A stretch of 64,000 nt of DNA from Paenibacillus guangzhouensis (GTDB lineage Bacteria; Bacillota; Bacilli; Paenibacillales; Paenibacillaceae), in NCBI RefSeq assembly GCF_009363075.1, contig NZ_CP045293.1, positions 1 to 64,000 on the forward strand, read 5' to 3'. Below the pieces are notes generated by a model. That model saw nothing but the letters and a program-made list of their open reading frames with translations. It searched no databases and was not told where the DNA came from. Positions within the stretch are counted from its first letter, which is position 1. Every line of letters begins with the position of its first letter. Positions 25,108 to 33,195 of this stretch are shown here, piece after piece. The translations under genes were made by a program, and so were the position numbers.

Positions 25108-25885
25108 ATTGCTGCGCTCCATGGCTGCAGCCGACATTCCATCCCCCCAAGTGTTGTTCATTCTAGAGGATTCGCGTGCGGCTGACCGGTATCTCGATCA
25201 TTTCGTGACGTTGAAGCAAGCGGGGATCGGGCATGATTTGCTCCTGCTTGATGGCGAGACCTCGGGGTGGTTGGGAACGCAGTGCATCGAATGTACGGGA
25301 GCGGGCAAATGCATTGCGATAGACGAATTCGCCCCTGCGCCTGTTGAGCTGCCTCAGCGTTATGCGGCCATTGCCGTGCCTGAGCTTGATCTCGATCAGG
25401 CTTCCCGAATCCTCCATGGCTTGAAGGGGAGCGTCATCTCTGAGCTTGTGCACGCGGCGCTGTTGATTCGCAAACCGGTCTTCCTCCCTTTGGATGGTAG
25501 CGGGATATCGAGAACCAACCGTCGTACACTGCAAGTCACGGCATTACCTCCGGGCTATGACAAGAGATATCGCACGATGCTGCGAGAGCTTCAGGAGGTG
25601 GGTGTGCAGCTGGCGCCGCTCAATCAATTCGCCGAGCAGATTATCGCCACCGTGCTGCCCGAGAAAACCGTAAGTTCACAGGAGCAGGATAGCTTGGTGG
25701 GTTCTGTATTTGGCGGCAAGCTGCTGACAGCCGCTGAGGCTGGGCGACTTCTTAGCCGGCGCAAGGGGGGCGTGCTGTCCGTTGCGCGCGGGACGCTGAT
25801 CTCGCCGCTAGCAAGGGATGTGCTCAAGGAACATAAGGCTGAGCTTCGGATCGTAGAAGAGGTGAGTAACGATGTTTCTCGGTAA
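25070..25885 (+). CDS. Ethanolamine utilization protein of unknown function (TIGR02536-like)
   Basis: The 271-residue protein is placed with the Firmicute-specific eut family described as TIGR02536, by position and by motifs such as PQVLFILEDS, CIECTGAGKCIAIDEFAP, LVHAALLIRKPVFLPL and YDKRYRTMLRELQEVGVQL. A paired-Cys segment (about residues 70-82) could bind metal. Its last 45 residues (TAAEAGRLLSRRKGGVLSVA, GTLISPLARDVLKEHKAEL) repeat the module found at the N-terminus of the PduL protein. The start is a TTG at 25070, 7 bases after AAGGAGGC. Function is unknown. Confidence 0.8.
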   Translation: MDLTQTVEQLVHELLRSMAAADIPSPQVLFILEDSRAADRYLDHFVTLKQAGIGHDLLLLDGETSGWLGTQCIECTGAGKCIAIDEFAPAPVELPQRYAAIAVPELDLDQASRILHGLKGSVISELVHAALLIRKPVFLPLDGSGISRTNRRTLQVTALPPGYDKRYRTMLRELQEVGVQLAPLNQFAEQIIATVLPEKTVSSQEQDSLVGSVFGGKLLTAAEAGRLLSRRKGGVLSVARGTLISPLARDVLKEHKAELRIVEEVSNDVSR

Positions 25886-26192
25886 GGTGCTTGGCAGCGT
25901 GTGGGCGACGCACAAAGAGAGTGGTATGGAGAATCTGAAGCTGATGATTATCCAGCCGATGAATTTCAAAGGGCAGGCACAGGGAAGCACCGTCATCGCG
26001 GCGGATCGGATTGGCGCAGGCATTGGTGAGCATGTGATCGTCTCGCGCGGGAATCCCGCAAGGATGCTGTTCGACAATCGAAGCGTGCCAATTGATGCCA
26101 TTGTTGTCGGCATTGTAGATGCATTCGAACTGTCGGATGAAGTGATCTTAAGCCCCGAGCGCACAGGAGAGGGAGGGGATTCGAATGAGTGA
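25872..26192 (+). CDS. eutN: Pentameric microcompartment vertex protein EutN/CcmL
   Basis: The 106-residue protein starts MFLGKVLGSVWATHKESGME and continues LKLMIIQPMNF, VIAADRIGAGIGEHVIVSRG, PIDAIVVGIVDAFEL, the EutN/CcmL barrel. Pentamers cap the vertices of the polyhedral shell. The start overlaps the preceding stop by 14 bases, with AGAAGAGGTGA upstream, and the end overlaps the eutS start by 8 bases. Confidence 0.95.
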   Translation: MFLGKVLGSVWATHKESGMENLKLMIIQPMNFKGQAQGSTVIAADRIGAGIGEHVIVSRGNPARMLFDNRSVPIDAIVVGIVDAFELSDEVILSPERTGEGGDSNE

Positions 26193-26526
26193 ACAGAAGC
26201 AGCGAGTCGTGCAGGAATATGTCCCAGGCAAGCAAGTGACGCTTGCCCATGTGATCGCGAACCCCGATCCCATTCTGTATACGAAGTTAGGTCTGCAAGA
26301 CGCCGGTGCCATTGGCATACTTACGCTCACACCGACAGAGACGTCGATCATCGCGGCAGATATCGCAACGAAAGCAGCCGATGTGGCGCTCGGTTATCTT
26401 GATCGGTTCACGGGGTCGCTCGTCATCACAGGCGAGGTCGCTGCGGTAGAAATGGCGATGGAAGCGATCAATTCGTTCCTCTCCGGCAAACTCTTATATA
26501 CCCCGGCGTTATTGACGAGGTCTTAA
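26185..26526 (+). CDS. eutS: Bent hexameric shell protein EutS
   Basis: The 113-residue circularly permuted BMC protein matches EutS/PduU: EYVPGKQVTLAHVIANPDP, LGLQDAGAIGILTLTPTETS, IIAADIATKAADVALGYLDR, FTGSLVITGEVAAVEMAM. Bent hexamers are thought to form shell edges. GGAGGGGATTCGA precedes the ATG, which overlaps eutN. In many operons eutS comes first. Here it is embedded after eutN. Confidence 0.95.
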   Translation: MSEQKQRVVQEYVPGKQVTLAHVIANPDPILYTKLGLQDAGAIGILTLTPTETSIIAADIATKAADVALGYLDRFTGSLVITGEVAAVEMAMEAINSFLSGKLLYTPALLTRS

Positions 26527-26527
26527 G

Positions 26528-26977
26528 ATGATGAAGCCGAAGAAACGGGTGATGTTGATTGGTTCCGTCGACGCCGGCAAGTCGACCCTGCTTCAGGCGT
26601 TGTTCGGAGATGAACTCCCAGCGCGGAAGACGCAGAGCTTGGAGTATCGTGATTGGATTATCGATACCCCTGGCGAATATACCGAGAACCCGATGTATTA
26701 CCGTTCGCTTATGGCCACTTCGTTCGAGGCGGGGCTGCTCCTCATCGTACAGGATGCGACGGCACGGCATATCGCATTGCCGCCGGGATTCGCTGGTGGC
26801 TTCCCCATTCCTGCCATGGGCGTCATTACGAAGTTGGATCATCCCCATGCAGATCTGACGCGTGCGGAATCGCTCATCCGTGTCGCGTTGCCAGAAGGGG
26901 AGCTCTGGCACACCTCATCCATGACCAAACATAATATTGACGCACTGCGTGAAAGGTTGACCTTCCTGCTACGCTAA
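26528..26977 (+). CDS. eutP: EutP/PduV-family small GTPase-like protein
   Basis: The 149-residue P-loop protein has Walker A VMLIGSVDAGKST, a G3-like DTPGEY, and VITKLDHP as a G4 variant (TKxD). EutP proteins are Ras-like, and acetate kinase activity has been reported for enterobacterial EutP, which would convert acetyl phosphate to acetate and ATP. No other acetate kinase gene lies in this operon. The first of two adjacent ATGs is used. It starts 1 base after the eutS stop. Confidence 0.9.
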   Translation: MMKPKKRVMLIGSVDAGKSTLLQALFGDELPARKTQSLEYRDWIIDTPGEYTENPMYYRSLMATSFEAGLLLIVQDATARHIALPPGFAGGFPIPAMGVITKLDHPHADLTRAESLIRVALPEGELWHTSSMTKHNIDALRERLTFLLR

Positions 26978-27026
26978 TTGACCTCGCCAATCACTTCCAG
27001 TCATTGTTGAAAGGGGAATCTAACAA

Positions 27027-28502
27027 ATGTCCCAACCGATGCAGACACAGCTTCAACAGCTCTGCCGTGATCATACGGACCTTCTAACCGGAGATGTTCA
27101 AATCCTAGGCATGTTGGCGGCTCAGCTGCCGATGTTGGCCGATCTGTCACAGGCGGATCTGTTCATTGATTGTCTGTCGCGCGATCAGTTGCGTGCCATT
27201 GTCGTGGCTGAAGCGAAGCCGACAACGGCGACGAGTCTATACCACGGTTCGGTCGTTGGACAATTTGCTTATGCGCAGCATGAACCGGCCGTGATGTATT
27301 GCTTGCAAGCGGGCAAGGCTGTGACGGGATCACGCGGAATTTCGCAGGAGCAGAAGGAAATGCAGCAGAATGTCGTTCCGATTCAGAATCAACAGGGTGA
27401 GTCGATCGGCGTGTTGATTCTGGAGCGTGATATAACTCATGAAGTACAGCAGGAGAAGAATGTCGCTTTCCTTAAGGAGAAGACCGAACAGCTCGGGAAG
27501 ACATTGCTGCACCTCGCCTTGCAGGAGGATCGAACCACCGGCTTGATGCACGAAGGGATGATCCTTTTTGATCAAGAGCGGCGTGTGACGTATGCGAATC
27601 GAAGCGCGGAAGCTTGGTTGGAGAGACTTGGCATCACTGAAGAGCTTGATGTCAGTCGATGGATTACCTCGCTGCTGCCGAGGGAGCAGCAGGACATGCC
27701 GAATCACATGCTGACCCATGAAGTCATGAACGGAGCGTATGCATTAGAGATCAAATCCATGTTGTTCAGCGAGGAGGGACATCCCGTTGGCGGCATGCTG
27801 CTAATCCGTGATTTATCGGAGCTGAAGGAGCGGGAGAAGGAGCTTGTCCTGAAGTCCGCTTTTATCCAAGAAATACATCATCGGGTCAAAAATAATCTTC
27901 AGACCATCGCGGGCTTGCTTCGGCTGCAAGTGAGGCGTACCGAGCATGAGGAAGTAAAGCAGACCTATCGTGACATGATCCAGCGGATGAACAGCATCGC
28001 GTTGATTCATGATATTTTGGCTTACAAAGGGCTGGGTCAGATCAATTTGTATGAAGTGATTCATCGGCTCTGCCCCATGGTTATCCATTCCTTGACGGCG
28101 CCTGAGCAGCATATTCGCTGTGATCTGCCATCGATGCAGACGTTGTGGATTGAGCCTGAACAGGCGACGACCCTGGCGCTGATCATGACGGAGTTGATTC
28201 AGAATAGTATCAAGCATGGATTCGGAGAGGCGGTGCACGAGGATCCCCTCATTACCATCACCCTTCGACAGACGGACGACTCGATCACGATTGCTTTTAT
28301 CGATAATGGAGCGGGAGTGGCTGAGCAGGAACGCAAGACGAGCATCACACGAGAGACAGGCGGGTCGCACTTTGGTTTGAATATGGTACGGACACTGGTT
28401 CAAGGGCAATTGAACGGGACTTTTCGACTGGAGATAACGGAGCAAGGTACCATCGCAGAGATGCAATTTCCACGAACGAATGGAAGGGGAGAATCGTCAT
28501 GA
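27027..28502 (+). CDS. eutW: Ethanolamine-sensing histidine kinase EutW
   Basis: The 491-residue soluble kinase has an N-terminal GAF-like sensor (residues about 8-140, histidine-kinase N-terminal domain), a PAS-like segment (about 165-265) and a HisKA_2 phosphoacceptor box FIQEIHHRVKNNLQTIAGLL with His near residue 284. An HATPase domain follows with N-box MTELIQNSIKHGF, FIDNGAGV and GGSHFGLNMV. There is no membrane segment, so the signal is cytoplasmic. EutW responds to ethanolamine and phosphorylates EutV. The stop overlaps the eutV start as ATGA. Confidence 0.93.
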   Translation: MSQPMQTQLQQLCRDHTDLLTGDVQILGMLAAQLPMLADLSQADLFIDCLSRDQLRAIVVAEAKPTTATSLYHGSVVGQFAYAQHEPAVMYCLQAGKAVTGSRGISQEQKEMQQNVVPIQNQQGESIGVLILERDITHEVQQEKNVAFLKEKTEQLGKTLLHLALQEDRTTGLMHEGMILFDQERRVTYANRSAEAWLERLGITEELDVSRWITSLLPREQQDMPNHMLTHEVMNGAYALEIKSMLFSEEGHPVGGMLLIRDLSELKEREKELVLKSAFIQEIHHRVKNNLQTIAGLLRLQVRRTEHEEVKQTYRDMIQRMNSIALIHDILAYKGLGQINLYEVIHRLCPMVIHSLTAPEQHIRCDLPSMQTLWIEPEQATTLALIMTELIQNSIKHGFGEAVHEDPLITITLRQTDDSITIAFIDNGAGVAEQERKTSITRETGGSHFGLNMVRTLVQGQLNGTFRLEITEQGTIAEMQFPRTNGRGESS

Positions 28503-29158
28503 TTCATGCGGCCGCGTTCAACAAATCGACCTTGATCGTCGACGATGATGCGCTTATTCGATTGGATTTGCGGGAGATGCTTACGGAATACGGATACCAG
28601 GTCGTCGGAGAAGCGCGTCATGGTGAAGAAGCGATTGAGCTCGCGTCTCGACTACAGCCTGCCTTGATCCTGATGGACGTCAAAATGCCGGGCCAGAGCG
28701 GCATTCAAGCTGCGAAACGAATTCATAAGATGTCTGCGCACTGGGCACAGGGTTCCCCAGCCATCATGCTATTAACAGCCTATAGCGATATGATCTATGT
28801 CGAGCAAGCGAAGGAAGCAGGCGTCATCGCATATCTCGTCAAACCTGTGACGGAAGAGCGGTTGATCCCGGCGGTTGAAGTTGCCTGCAAGCAGCGGGAG
28901 CAGTTCTTGCAAGTGAAGCAGGAGGTGCAAGCGCTGAGACAGTCCTTGGAAGACCGGAAGTGGATCGATCGGGCAAAAGGCAGATTGATGGCAGATTGTG
29001 GTCTTCAGGAGGAACACGCTTATACTTGGCTTCGTGAGCAGAGTATGCGTGAACGTGTATCCATGGCGGGACTCGCGATGCAGCTGGTGGAAGCGTCATG
29101 GCAGGACATAACGGATGGGCATCATACTCCTGCTGCAGCAGGAAGGGACGTTCCATGA
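28499..29158 (+). CDS. eutV: ANTAR-domain antitermination response regulator EutV
   Basis: The 219-residue protein has a receiver domain (residues about 10-125: LIVDDDALIRLDLREML, phosphoacceptor Asp60 in LILMDVKMPG, Lys115 in YLVKP). A coiled-coil linker leads to a C-terminal ANTAR domain (about 150-205: WIDRAKGRLMADCGLQEEHA, LREQSMRERVSM). ANTAR domains bind paired RNA hairpins with A1/G4 loops and prevent terminator formation. The candidate site is the leader at 21357-21436. Both ends overlap neighbours as ATGA, so eutW-eutV-eutA are coupled. Confidence 0.94.
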   Translation: MIHAAAFNKSTLIVDDDALIRLDLREMLTEYGYQVVGEARHGEEAIELASRLQPALILMDVKMPGQSGIQAAKRIHKMSAHWAQGSPAIMLLTAYSDMIYVEQAKEAGVIAYLVKPVTEERLIPAVEVACKQREQFLQVKQEVQALRQSLEDRKWIDRAKGRLMADCGLQEEHAYTWLREQSMRERVSMAGLAMQLVEASWQDITDGHHTPAAAGRDVP

Positions 29159-30659
29159 GACCAGGTCGTAAGGAGGAATGGCTTACAAGCGTAGGGATCG
29201 ATGTAGGGACGAGTACGACCAAGATGATTGTCAGCCGACTGCGGATTGCGCGCATGTCCAGCACATTTGCGCTCCCGCGATATGCGATCGTCGAACGTCG
29301 TATTCAGTACGAGAGCCCCGTCATTACGACGCCGCTTGCGGGGGATCGAATCGATGAGCACGAGGTTGGGAAGTGGTTGCGTGGTCAATATGTGCTGGCG
29401 GGGATATCCCTCAGGAAGTGAATTCCGGAGCGGTTATTTTTACGGGCGAGAGTGCAGGTAAGTCGAATGCGGCTCCTTTTTTGCAGCAGATTGCCGAAGA
29501 TTCCGGTGCGTTCGTGGTGGCGACAGCGGGCAGCGACTTAGAAGCTGTGCTCGCGGCGAAAGGGTCAGGCGCAGAAGCGTACTCCAAGGAGAGTAAAGAC
29601 ATTATCGTCAATGTCGATATCGGTGGAGGGACAGCGAATGCTGCTTATTGTTATCGAGGTCGTGTCATTCACACGGTAACCTATCATATTGGCGGACGGC
29701 TGATTCGGCTCGAATCGAATGGACGAGTCAATTACGTCGCGCCGGCGCTCAAGCCTTGGCTGAACAAGCAACAGATTCAGCTTTGCGAAGGGGAGCGGAT
29801 TACATACGATACGCTACATAAGGTCGCTATCGCCTTGAGCCGAAGTCTCTTGTCTGGATTATCAGGCGGCGTAGGGTCATTGAACACGTTGAACGATGAT
29901 GTAGAACTTCTGCGTATCGGCCGTGACAGAGGTGGATCGAATTCGCCTCCGAACTATGCGCAGCTCATGGTCTCTGGCGGCATCGGGCAGTGGTTCTATG
30001 ATTCGAATATCTCACCACGAAACATGGAGGAGGTGACGGTACATGGCGACATGGGACCTCTGCTTGCGAGTGCGTTGCGAGACGTAAGCGCCCAGGGGGT
30101 TCGGACCGTAATGCCCTCGCAGACCGTCCGTGCAACGGTGCTCGGAGCCGGGATGCAGAGCACCGAAGTGAGCGGTTCTACCGTGTACGTCGAGGAGGAT
30201 CTTCTACCGCTTCGGAATGTTCCAGTCGTTCAACTTCCGCTGATGGACCATACGGTGACCTACGAACAATGGACGGCAGGGTTAGATCCAGTGATGGAAC
30301 AAGCAGCAAAGTGGTACGGTGCATCTGCAGCCTCAGTCCCTCATTCTGATTCGGAGGGTCGATTGATGGGAATCGCGCTCCCAACCCTTCGTCAGCTCGC
30401 TTATAAGGAGTTCGATAAGCTGGCGGAACAGCTCGCCGCGCAGATACGTAATCATTGCCAGCAAGTGGAGATACTCGTGCTCGTCTGTGAGCAGGATCTG
30501 GCCAAAGCGTTAGGGCATCGGCTTCGCCTCCTGTTCCAAGGTCATCCGAAGCTGGTCTGCATTGATCAGATTCGCGTGACGCATGGTGATTACGTCGATA
30601 TTGGGCTGCCTGTTCAGGATCGAGCAATTCCCGTCATGGTGAAGACGTTAGCCTTCTAA
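29155..30659 (+). pseudogene. eutA: Ethanolamine ammonia-lyase reactivase EutA, interrupted by a -1 frameshift
   Basis: EutA is an Hsp70/actin-fold ATPase that swaps damaged cobalamin out of EutBC. The first part, from ATG 29155, reads SVGIDVGTSTTKMIVSRL (phosphate-1 motif) to YVLAGISLRK and stops at about 29419. The rest continues in another frame: PQEVNSGAVIFTGESAGKSN, VNVDIGGGTANAAYCYRG, VSGGIGQWFYD, LPVQDRAIPVMVKTLAF. Adding one C to the CCC at 29408-29410 restores AGISPQEVNSGAVIF and gives about 501 residues. Outside the lesion all motifs are intact, so it is a very recent mutation, a sequencing or assembly error, or ribosomal slippage. Confidence 0.9.
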
Positions 30660-30720
30660 AGGTTGTACATCGTTCTAGTCTATCGATCGCCAATATAGAA
30701 AGGAGGTGACCCTGCCCCCA

Positions 30721-32082
30721 ATGAAGATGACCATTAACTTGCTCGGCCGAACCTATCAATTCGCAAGCCTCAAAGAGATTATGGCTAAAGCCAATGAAGA
30801 GAAGTCAGGGGATCAACTTGCTGGCATTGCTGCTACGGATAATAGTGAACGGATGGCAGCGAAGGCGGCGCTCGCAGATGCATTACTCTCAGATATTCGC
30901 AATGAGCCCCTCCTTCCGCCAGAAGAGGATGAAGTCTCTCGCATTATCGAGTCGCAGGTGAACGAGAAGATCTATACGGAAATTCGCAATTGGTCGGTTG
31001 CGGAACTGCGCGAATATCTCTTGCACCCAAAGACAACGCAGCCGGAGATCATCCGCATCAGCCGCGGATTAACGAGTGAGATGATTGCCGCGGCAGCGAA
31101 GCTGATGACCAACCTGGATCTAATGCAGGCCGCATCGAAGATCGAAGTGCTGACGCACTGCAATTACACTATAGGACAGCGTGGTGTGCTGTCGGGTCGT
31201 GCGCAGCCAAATCACCCTACGGACGACATTCTTGGCATTAAGGCCGCGCTCTATGAAGCGCTTAGTTACGGAATCGGGGATGCGGTAATCGGGATTAACC
31301 CGGTCATCGATACGACGGACAGCGTTCGAGAAGTGATGAAGATGACCAAAGAAGTGATGCAGAAGTGGAATATTCCAACACAGAACTGCGTTCTTGCGCA
31401 TGTCACTACGCAGATGCGTGCGATCAGGCAAGGGGCGCCTGCGGATATGGTATTCCAGAGCTTAGCGGGGACCGAGGCGGGCAATAAGGCCTTCGGCATT
31501 CACGAGCAGCTGCTTGATGAAGCCGACGACTTGATTCGTCGCGATGGGACGGCGGCGGGACCCAATCTATGGTATTTCGAGACGGGGCAAGGATCGGAGC
31601 TATCCGCCGAGGCGCATTTCGGCATTGATCAGGTGACGCTGGAGGCTAGATGCTATGGACTAGCGCGGAAGTATAAACCTTTCCTAGTGAACACGGTTGT
31701 CGGATTTATCGGCCCCGAGTATCTCTATGATAATAAGCAGGTTGTCCGGGCGGGGCTCGAGGATCATTTTATGGGCAAAATGCATCTGCTCCCGATGGGG
31801 GTTGATGTCTGCTATACGAATCATATGAAGGCAGACCAGAACGATATGGATAATCTCGCCGTACTGCTTGCTTCAGCAGGGGTGAATTATTTGATTGGCG
31901 TTGCGATGGCGGATGACTGTATGCTGAATTATCAGTCGACGAGCTTCCATGATATTGCGACCGTTCGCGAATTGTTCGGCAAACGCCCGGCGCCGGATTT
32001 CGAACGTTGGCTCGAAGAGATGGGTCTCATGCAGAACGGTCGATTAACCCCGCTCGCCGGCGATCCAACGATATTCATGTAA
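30721..32082 (+). CDS. eutB: Ethanolamine ammonia-lyase large subunit
   Basis: The 453-residue subunit has the length of enterobacterial EutB. With EutC and adenosylcobalamin it splits ethanolamine into acetaldehyde and ammonia. Conserved blocks include RGLTSEMIAAAAKLMTNLDL, IGDAVIGINPVIDT, IPTQNCVLAHVTTQM, WYFETGQGSELSAEAHFG, VVGFIGPEYLYDNKQVVRAG and GVDVCYTNHMKADQNDMDN. The ATG at 30721 gives the family start MKMTINLLGRTYQF. The AAGGAGGTGA Shine-Dalgarno ends 11 bases upstream, a long spacing. A GTG at 30706 lies inside that site and is unlikely. Confidence 0.96.
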   Translation: MKMTINLLGRTYQFASLKEIMAKANEEKSGDQLAGIAATDNSERMAAKAALADALLSDIRNEPLLPPEEDEVSRIIESQVNEKIYTEIRNWSVAELREYLLHPKTTQPEIIRISRGLTSEMIAAAAKLMTNLDLMQAASKIEVLTHCNYTIGQRGVLSGRAQPNHPTDDILGIKAALYEALSYGIGDAVIGINPVIDTTDSVREVMKMTKEVMQKWNIPTQNCVLAHVTTQMRAIRQGAPADMVFQSLAGTEAGNKAFGIHEQLLDEADDLIRRDGTAAGPNLWYFETGQGSELSAEAHFGIDQVTLEARCYGLARKYKPFLVNTVVGFIGPEYLYDNKQVVRAGLEDHFMGKMHLLPMGVDVCYTNHMKADQNDMDNLAVLLASAGVNYLIGVAMADDCMLNYQSTSFHDIATVRELFGKRPAPDFERWLEEMGLMQNGRLTPLAGDPTIFM

Positions 32083-32117
32083 CGAGCACGAATGTCTAAT
32101 CGAAAGGAGGAGCTCGA

Positions 32118-32999
32118 ATGAACGATTCGAGCACGCTCAATTGGCTGGTCGATCAAGTGATGAAGGCGCTCGGCCAGCAGACGGAATCGGTTCCTGATAC
32201 GCCAACCTCTGGTGATCGCTCTGCTTCGCCTCGCCATGAGGAATATCCGATCGCCGATCCGGTTAACGCTGCCCCGATTCATAACATTCCCGAACCCAAA
32301 TGGGCGGAAGGGATGGAGGAATTGCTCGCGAGCACACCAGCGCGCATCGGCGTCTGGAGAACCGGAACCCGGCCGTTGACGACGACGATGCTGGCACTGC
32401 GTAATGCGCATGCGGCTGCGATCGACGCGGTATTCAGCGAAGTATCGCCAGAGCTCTTGCAAGAAATGAATTTGTTCACCGTGGAGACCCATTATGAGAA
32501 TATGGAGACCTTCCTGCGCAGGCCGGATAAAGGACGCCTTATTCACGATCGAGGGGTTGCCCTCATTCGAGAGAAATGTGTGAACAGACCGCAAGTCCAA
32601 ATCGTTGTGGCGGACGGCCTGAGTGCGAATGCAATCGAAAGTAATCTTCGTGACGTATACCCCTCCTTAATGAATGCGCTAGAGGTCTATGGGTTGTCCT
32701 GCGGTACACCGTTCTTCGTCCGAGGCGGGCGCGTAGGATGCATGGATCACATCGGTGAAATTCTACAGCCCGAGGTGCTCGTTCTGCTCATTGGCGAGCG
32801 TCCTGGACTCGTCTCCTCTGAATCGATGAGCGCCTATATGTGTTATCGCCCGCATGCCGGCACGGTCGAATCTGATCGTACGGTCATCTCGAATATCCAC
32901 CGCGGCGGAACCCCTCCGATTGAAGCGGGAGCCCACATGGGCACCGTGCTGCACAAGATGCTGGAACAACAGGCCAGCGGCATCAAACTCATCATGTAG
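32118..32999 (+). CDS. eutC: Ethanolamine ammonia-lyase small subunit
   Basis: The 293-residue partner of EutB contributes to cobalamin binding. Conserved segments are ARIGVWRTGTRPLTTTMLAL, KCVNRPQVQIVVADGLSANA, YGLSCGTPFFVRGGRVGCMD, LLIGERPGLVSSESMSAYM and NIHRGGTPPIEAGAHMG. Residues 5-20 (STLNWLVDQVMKALGQQ) form the amphipathic helix expected of the EutC encapsulation peptide, followed by a Pro/Ser-rich linker to residue about 60. GGAGGAG lies 6 bases upstream of the ATG. Confidence 0.96.
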   Translation: MNDSSTLNWLVDQVMKALGQQTESVPDTPTSGDRSASPRHEEYPIADPVNAAPIHNIPEPKWAEGMEELLASTPARIGVWRTGTRPLTTTMLALRNAHAAAIDAVFSEVSPELLQEMNLFTVETHYENMETFLRRPDKGRLIHDRGVALIREKCVNRPQVQIVVADGLSANAIESNLRDVYPSLMNALEVYGLSCGTPFFVRGGRVGCMDHIGEILQPEVLVLLIGERPGLVSSESMSAYMCYRPHAGTVESDRTVISNIHRGGTPPIEAGAHMGTVLHKMLEQQASGIKLIM

Positions 33000-33030
33000 C
33001 ATCCGAATCCATGTGTGAGGAGGTGAGAAG

Positions 33031-33156
33031 ATGAACTTGATTCTCGGGATTTTGTTGGTAATCCTAACCTGTGCGGTCATTCTCGGTATTGTATTGCTCG
33101 CGAACCGCAATATTCGGAATTATGACGAGAAGAATCACGAGAACTTCTTAAGTTAA
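33031..33156 (+). CDS. Small single-pass membrane protein, 41 residues
   Basis: The sequence MNLILGILLVILTCAVILGI starts a single hydrophobic helix of about 23 residues, followed by a polar tail, NRNIRNYDEKNHENFLS. A near-perfect Shine-Dalgarno GAGGAGGTGA lies 5 bases before the ATG. The gene sits 31 bases after eutC and 39 bases before the permease gene. Strong translation signals and position suggest a real gene. A helper or stabilising subunit of the APC permease is the obvious guess. No family is recognised. Confidence 0.7.
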   Translation: MNLILGILLVILTCAVILGIVLLANRNIRNYDEKNHENFLS

Positions 33157-33195
33157 GTCGCAGGAAGCGGAACTGATAAAGGAGGGATATCCAAA

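Noticed and set aside
29098-29154. Upstream extension of eutA to an ATG at 29098
   Set aside because: It would overlap the conserved end of eutV and has no ribosome binding site. The ATG at 29155 overlaps the eutV stop as ATGA and has AGGAAGGGA upstream.
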